Origin: an uncultured Bacteroidota bacterium
GTDB taxonomy: Bacteria > Bacteroidota > Bacteroidia > Chitinophagales > Chitinophagaceae
Length of the DNA stretch: 64,000 nt
Assembly: GCA_903905065.1 (NCBI GenBank)
Contig: CAIVEW010000068.1
Location: 1 to 64,000, forward strand
Reading direction: 5' to 3'
Under the pieces are notes generated by a model that saw only the letters and a program-made list of their open reading frames with translations, had not been told where the DNA came from and did not search any database. The first letter of the stretch is position 1. The number at the start of each line of letters is the position of its first letter. Below are positions 60,073-64,000 of the stretch, one piece after another. A program made the translations under genes and the position numbers.

Positions 60073-62024
60073 TGGTTTTCAAAACAATCTTGCACTTGGT
60101 AACTGTTCCCCGCAAAAGCGAAATACTGTTCCCCGCAAAGGCCTTGATAATGTGCCTGTGCATATTATTTGCCGGTATCAATGCAATGGCGCAGCAACAG
60201 CCGGATACCGGCAAAATTACCATTCAGATACTGCATGTAAGGGTTCTCTCTTTCAATAAAACGGATTCGGGTGAATACCGAAAGTTCATTGATTCTGTAG
60301 CTTTTCTGGAAGGCACGGATACTTTGTTTTGCGACAGCGCCTACCAGAACAGCCTGACCAAGAATTTCGAGGCTTTTGGCGATGTGCGGATATCTCAAAC
60401 GGACGGAACCCAGGGTACAAGCGACTATCTGCGCTACACATCGGACAAAAAACTGGCCTTTATGAAGGGCAATGTGACGCTCACTGATGGCAAGAACAAA
60501 TTGAATTGCGAAGCCCTTACCTATGACCTGGGAACAAAAACCGGCGAATATTTTGATTGGGGTACCCTGCATAGCGACAGCACTTATGTAACCAGCAAGA
60601 CCGGCGTTTACAATGTGCACAGCAAGGACGCACGGTTTAAGGTGGATGTATTGATCACTGACCCAAAGTATCATATTACGTCACAAGATCTTGGTTATAA
60701 TACCGAGACGAAGGTGGAGACCTTTTACTCCCGCTCTACCGTTATTAGTGATAGTGGCCGGTCTATTCTCACCACTACCAGGGGGACTTATGACAGTAAA
60801 AATGTGATCGCGAGGTTCACCGGCCCCTCGTCCATATGGTATGACGGGCAATACATAGAGGGCGACTCAATGCACTATAACAAGGTGACCGGATACGGAT
60901 ATGCAATAGGAAATGTGGTCTCTATAGATACCGCACACCATTCCACCCTGAAATGCGGGCATGCGGTATACTTCAAAAAGCAAAGGATATTGTGGGCGAT
61001 GGTAAAACCTGTAATGGAACAGGTGAATGGCAAGGATACGATCTACATGCGGGCAGATACTTTTTATACCGCGCCGATGGTAAAGGAAGTCGTAAGTCGA
61101 AACCTGCCTGCCGGCAGGCAGGGTCAGTTAGTCGTCAGTCCGCGGGATTCAGTTGGCAATAGCGCAGATTCGGCAAAAAGTGTAAAGGACTCTGTTTCCC
61201 AAAAGGGCGACATGACGCAATCCAAATCCCAAATCCCCAATCCCAAATTGACTACCTGGCGGCTACCAGATTACAAGTATCGTATACCGGATTTCATGAC
61301 CGACACCAGTAAAGCAAAGCCGGTGAAGGTGATGACCAATGCAACAAACAGTCAGCCGCAACCCGTGGTGAAAACGACTAAGAAAGGTAGAAAAAGCGCA
61401 GTAAAAATACCGAAGCTAAAAATGGCAGATACTGCGGAAGCGGACACCACTGCCCCGATGTACTTTGTGGGTTACAACCACGTGAAAATATTCTCTGATT
61501 CCATGCAGGGTAAGTGTGACAGCGTATGCTATACGCGCAGCGACTCCACGATCAGGATGATAAACATACCCATACTTTGGGCGCATAACAGCCAGATAAC
61601 GGGAGACACTGTTTTGCTGTACCTGGACAGTAACAAACTTCGGAAAATGTATGTGCCCAATAATGCGTTCCTCGTGTCGCGGTCGGGTCCCGAGCAGGCA
61701 CATCTGTTCGACCAGGTGCAGGGCAAAACGCTGACAGGGCATTTTAAGAACAATGAGATCACGGATATGACCGTGTACCCGAACGCTGAATGTATATACT
61801 ACGCCACCGACAAAGACAAGGCTTATATAGGTGTGGATGAGGCGACAAGCACCCGGATGCGGATATTCTTTGCAGACCAGCAGATCCGGTTCATTAAGTT
61901 CACCCAGGATGCCAAGCACACCATCACACCGCTCGAAAAGGCGGACCTGCCCAATATGAAGCTGAGCAGGTTCAAGTGGTTATTCGACCAGCGGCCGAAG
62001 AGCAAGGACGAACTGTTTGAGTAA
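60072..62024 (+). CDS. OstA/LptA-like organic-solvent-tolerance protein
   Basis: 650 residues with a signal peptide (ALIMCLCILFAGINAMAQ). A repeated OstA-type beta-jellyroll runs through ~50-340 (VAFLEGTDTLFCDSAYQNSLTKNFEAFGDVRI, AFMKGNVTLTDGKNKLNCEALTYDL, VIARFTGPSSIWYDGQYIEGDSMHYNK). A low-complexity insertion (~335-450) contains SRNLPAGRQGQ, encoded by a genomic palindrome, followed by a second jellyroll part (MYFVGYNHVKIFSDSMQGKCDSVCYTRSD, VLLYLDSNKLRKMYVP). OstA proteins bind LPS in the periplasmic bridge. Coupled to the MlaD gene by a 1-base overlap. Confidence 0.85.
   Translation: MVFKTILHLVTVPRKSEILFPAKALIMCLCILFAGINAMAQQQPDTGKITIQILHVRVLSFNKTDSGEYRKFIDSVAFLEGTDTLFCDSAYQNSLTKNFEAFGDVRISQTDGTQGTSDYLRYTSDKKLAFMKGNVTLTDGKNKLNCEALTYDLGTKTGEYFDWGTLHSDSTYVTSKTGVYNVHSKDARFKVDVLITDPKYHITSQDLGYNTETKVETFYSRSTVISDSGRSILTTTRGTYDSKNVIARFTGPSSIWYDGQYIEGDSMHYNKVTGYGYAIGNVVSIDTAHHSTLKCGHAVYFKKQRILWAMVKPVMEQVNGKDTIYMRADTFYTAPMVKEVVSRNLPAGRQGQLVVSPRDSVGNSADSAKSVKDSVSQKGDMTQSKSQIPNPKLTTWRLPDYKYRIPDFMTDTSKAKPVKVMTNATNSQPQPVVKTTKKGRKSAVKIPKLKMADTAEADTTAPMYFVGYNHVKIFSDSMQGKCDSVCYTRSDSTIRMINIPILWAHNSQITGDTVLLYLDSNKLRKMYVPNNAFLVSRSGPEQAHLFDQVQGKTLTGHFKNNEITDMTVYPNAECIYYATDKDKAYIGVDEATSTRMRIFFADQQIRFIKFTQDAKHTITPLEKADLPNMKLSRFKWLFDQRPKSKDELFE
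61102..61123. repeat. Short CCTGCC/GGCAGG palindrome inside the OstA-like gene
   Basis: Contains CCTGCCTGCCGGCAGGCAGG (61103-61122), a perfect 20-bp palindrome and the cleanest copy in the window. It is in frame and encodes LPAGRQG. Confidence 0.9.
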
Positions 62025-62075
62025 CGGTAGAATTAGGAATTGGGGATAGGATTGGGAATGTTTTTCGACAGTTCT

Positions 62076-62765
62076 CTACCGGAAAATATAGCCTACCACG
62101 AAGTTTGCCGGTGTTGATATTGTGGTATAAGCGCCCAACATATTCCCCACTGCACCAAGGTTCATGTCTGTCAGACGAGGTGGTGGTACATGTTCATCCC
62201 CTGGTGCAGTTCTGCCTACTTCTGTTACTGTTTTGTACTTAAACCCAAGGCCGGCAAATGCTTCGAACATAAAATGCCCGCTGTGATATTGAACGCCCCA
62301 TTTCGCGTTGGCACCTTCCATTTTCTTTTTCAGATAATAGCTGTCAGAGTAGTGTATGTTAGTTGATTGGCTGATGAATGAATCATCCGTATAGTGGCGA
62401 TAGCCGGTGTAGAAAACATCTGCCGCAAGAAAGAAAGATGCTTTTCTCCTCACGTGATAGTAATGCCTGTATTCAGCCGCCAGCCGGAAGCCATTCACTA
62501 CAGAGTAGTCGTGCGGCTTTAGTGCGGTGGTGCTAATATCAGTGCTGATACCAGCAAGGAACTGCACACTATTTTTTCCGTTAAGGCGGCGTTCCAGGGC
62601 AATACTCAGGTTGGGGCTGTTCAGGTCAATGAGATTGAGCAGTGGGATCTTGGCGATCCAGTATTTATTTGGTTCATAAACTTTCCGGGAAAGTGTGTCT
62701 TGCGCGTGTACGGCATTGTCCAGCAACAACAATAGTAAAATGAAGAGGAAGTTTTTGTAGCTCAT
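62076..62765 (-). CDS. Outer-membrane beta-barrel protein (DUF3575-like)
   Basis: 229 residues from ATG 62765; the open frame extends to 62825 but the second ATG gives a cleaner signal peptide (MSYKNFLFILLLLLLDNAVHAQ). KIPLLNLIDLNSPNLSIALERRLNGKNSVQFLAGI, FRLAAEYRHYYHVRRKASFFLAADVFYTGYRHY and FMFEAFAGLGFKYKTV are paired strands; the last residues VVGYIFR end in phenylalanine-arginine. DUF3575 proteins are outer-membrane barrels of unknown function. It lies convergent to the OstA-like gene. Confidence 0.7.
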   Translation of the reverse strand: MSYKNFLFILLLLLLDNAVHAQDTLSRKVYEPNKYWIAKIPLLNLIDLNSPNLSIALERRLNGKNSVQFLAGISTDISTTALKPHDYSVVNGFRLAAEYRHYYHVRRKASFFLAADVFYTGYRHYTDDSFISQSTNIHYSDSYYLKKKMEGANAKWGVQYHSGHFMFEAFAGLGFKYKTVTEVGRTAPGDEHVPPPRLTDMNLGAVGNMLGAYTTISTPANFVVGYIFR

Positions 62766-62841
62766 AGGTATTGATAAAAATACGGAAAATAAAAAAGCTA
62801 CCAAATGAAATCCGGTAGCTTTCAATACTATAAACCAATGG

Positions 62842-64000
62842 TTAATTTGCCATCACCTTCCTCATGTTAGCTGTCTCTTTGCGCTCACCTATCTGCTGGC
62901 GCCACATGGCGTAGTAGAGGCCTTTTTCTTCCAATAGGGTAGCATGGCTGCCTGTTTCTATCACGTTGCCTTTTTCCAGCACGTAGATGCGGTCTGCGTG
63001 CATGATAGTGGAAAGGCGATGCGCTATCATGATGGTGATGTGCTGCCGTTGCGAAGTGATGCTGCGCATGGTCTGCGATATTTCATCTTCGGTAAGCGAG
63101 TCGAGCGCAGAGGTAGCCTCATCAAAGATCATCAGGCGTGGCTGGCGCAGCAAGGCGCGGGCTATAGACAGGCGCTGGCGCTCACCACCAGACAGTTTCA
63201 GCCCACCTTCGCCGATCACTGTATCAAGCCCCTTTTCAGCGCGGGCCAGCAGGTTCTGGCAGGCAGCTTTTTGCAAGGCTAAGTTGATGTCATCTTCAGT
63301 TGCACCGGGATTTACAAACAACAGGTTTTCTTTTATAGTGCCGGAGAACAGTTGCGGGTCCTGGGTTACCAGGCCCATCTGGCGGCGCAGCTCTTCATAA
63401 TCTATATTGGCCTCGTCATGGCCATTGTAATAAATGTGCCCTTTAATGGGGTGGTACAAGCCCACCAACAATTTTACTAATGTGGTCTTACCACTGCCGG
63501 ACGGGCCTACGAAGGCAATGGTCTCACCCAGCTTCACATCAAATGATATGCCGTCGAGTGCAGGGCGGTTAGCGGTGTTGTGTTTAAAAGTAACATCAGA
63601 GAATTTCAACTCGGCAATGCCGTTAATTGCTTCCGGTCTTTCTGGCTTGAATTCCACCGGTTTGCTAAAGAGCGTCTGCATGTTGTTAAGTGATGCCTCG
63701 GCTTCACGATAGGAGAGGATAACATTCCCGATCTCCTGCATAGGCTGGAGAATGAAGAAAGAAAAGAACGTAAGCGAGAGATATTGGCCGGGAGTAATAG
63801 CGCCCTTAAAAATGAAGAACAGGAAAGTCATCACGATCACCTGCTGCAGGAAATTCACGAACGTACCTTGTATGAAAGAAATAGTGCGGATACTCCGCAC
63901 TTTTCTGAGCTCCAGTTTTAGTATTTTGATCGTCGTGGCATTGAGCCTGCGTATCTCCTGGTCGGTAAGGCCAAGGCTTTTTACCAATTCTATATTGCGA
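62842..64000 (-). CDS. ABC exporter, MsbA-like membrane-ATPase fusion (5' end outside window)
   Basis: The frame is open to the window edge, so the first ~2 membrane helices or more are missing. The visible part has helices IRTISFIQGTFVNFLQQVIVMTFLFFIF and SLTFFSFFILQPMQEIGNVILSY. The ATPase has Walker A GPSGSGKTT, QDPQLFSGTIKENLLF, signature LSGGERQRLSIARALLRQ, Walker B RLMIFDEATSALD and the H-loop MIAHRLSTI. The organisation fits half-size exporters of MsbA/PglK type; RNIELVKSLGL at the start matches the intracellular-loop segment. A lipid A or peptidase-containing (bacteriocin-type) exporter cannot be separated without the N-terminus. Confidence 0.88.
   Translation of the reverse strand, partial: RNIELVKSLGLTDQEIRRLNATTIKILKLELRKVRSIRTISFIQGTFVNFLQQVIVMTFLFFIFKGAITPGQYLSLTFFSFFILQPMQEIGNVILSYREAEASLNNMQTLFSKPVEFKPERPEAINGIAELKFSDVTFKHNTANRPALDGISFDVKLGETIAFVGPSGSGKTTLVKLLVGLYHPIKGHIYYNGHDEANIDYEELRRQMGLVTQDPQLFSGTIKENLLFVNPGATEDDINLALQKAACQNLLARAEKGLDTVIGEGGLKLSGGERQRLSIARALLRQPRLMIFDEATSALDSLTEDEISQTMRSITSQRQHITIMIAHRLSTIMHADRIYVLEKGNVIETGSHATLLEEKGLYYAMWRQQIGERKETANMRKVMAN

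Overview
This window is chromosomal DNA from a member of the Bacteroidota, most likely of the Chitinophagaceae/Chitinophagia type. The evidence is a GldN-like gliding/type IX secretion protein, a gliding-motility-type C-terminal sorting domain, an OMP_b-brl_3 outer-membrane receptor, an F-type ATP synthase operon in the order B-E-F-H-A without D/C, a fused alpha-beta branched-chain E1, FecI-like ECF sigma factors with anti-sigma partners, and repeated TAnnTTTG -7 promoter elements close to start codons. I found no rRNA, tRNA, CRISPR array, prophage or intact insertion sequence.

Layout. 1-1.1 kb: end of fabF and rnc. 1.2-2.0 kb: XRE regulator plus DUF2975 membrane protein. 2.0-3.1 kb: gene-free, built of nested degenerate repeats. 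3.1-6.9 kb: minus-strand redox/stress cluster (NTF2-like protein, NAD(P)-binding reductase, Crp/Fnr regulator, short-chain dehydrogenase, AraC regulator), with a near-identical 25-bp operator-like element in front of two of the genes. 7.0-9.4 kb: a frameshifted membrane protein gene, a second copy of a 192-bp repeat, and an OafA-type acyltransferase. 9.8-14.5 kb: atpB-atpE-atpF-atpH-atpA, with repeats in the gaps and no gamma gene after atpA. 14.5-16.8 kb: two erythromycin-esterase-like paralogues. 17.1-21.3 kb: operon of ECF sigma, anti-sigma-like protein, secreted protein and S41 peptidase. 21.5-23.0 kb: lone GldN homologue and a HicB-HicA pair. 23.1-26.0 kb: cobalamin-binding mutase domain, enoyl-CoA hydratase, barrel protein and PduO-type adenosyltransferase. 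26.1-32.0 kb: LolD-like ATPase, ispE, a membrane-anchored response regulator with a hybrid kinase, and an MBL hydrolase.

32.0-43.9 kb: a 1139-residue TolB-like protein; a solitary small antitoxin; a second ECF sigma followed by an anti-sigma/trypsin-like protease fusion; tatC, rpiB, a lipoprotein, the fused E1 and hemW. 43.9-50.2 kb: three large polytopic glycosyltransferase-type proteins, two of them TPR-bearing paralogues that flank a ParE/RelE toxin-antitoxin pair. 50.3-57.5 kb: glutathione peroxidase, a T9SS cargo protein, an outer-membrane receptor, an FdhF/YdeP-type molybdoenzyme and a small membrane protein. 57.7-64 kb: a 56-residue Lys/Ala/Pro histone-like protein, an MlaD-like and an OstA-like protein (the latter with an in-frame palindromic repeat insertion), a porin-like protein and a truncated MsbA-like exporter.

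Themes. Envelope biogenesis and surface secretion dominate: MlaD, OstA, MsbA-like exporter, LolD, TatC, GldN, T9SS cargo, barrels and acyl/glycosyltransferases. Envelope signalling comes next (two ECF sigma systems coupled to proteases, one hybrid phosphorelay). A short-palindrome repeat family has spread through intergenic DNA and once into a gene. All functions are assigned by reading motifs; no database search was run.
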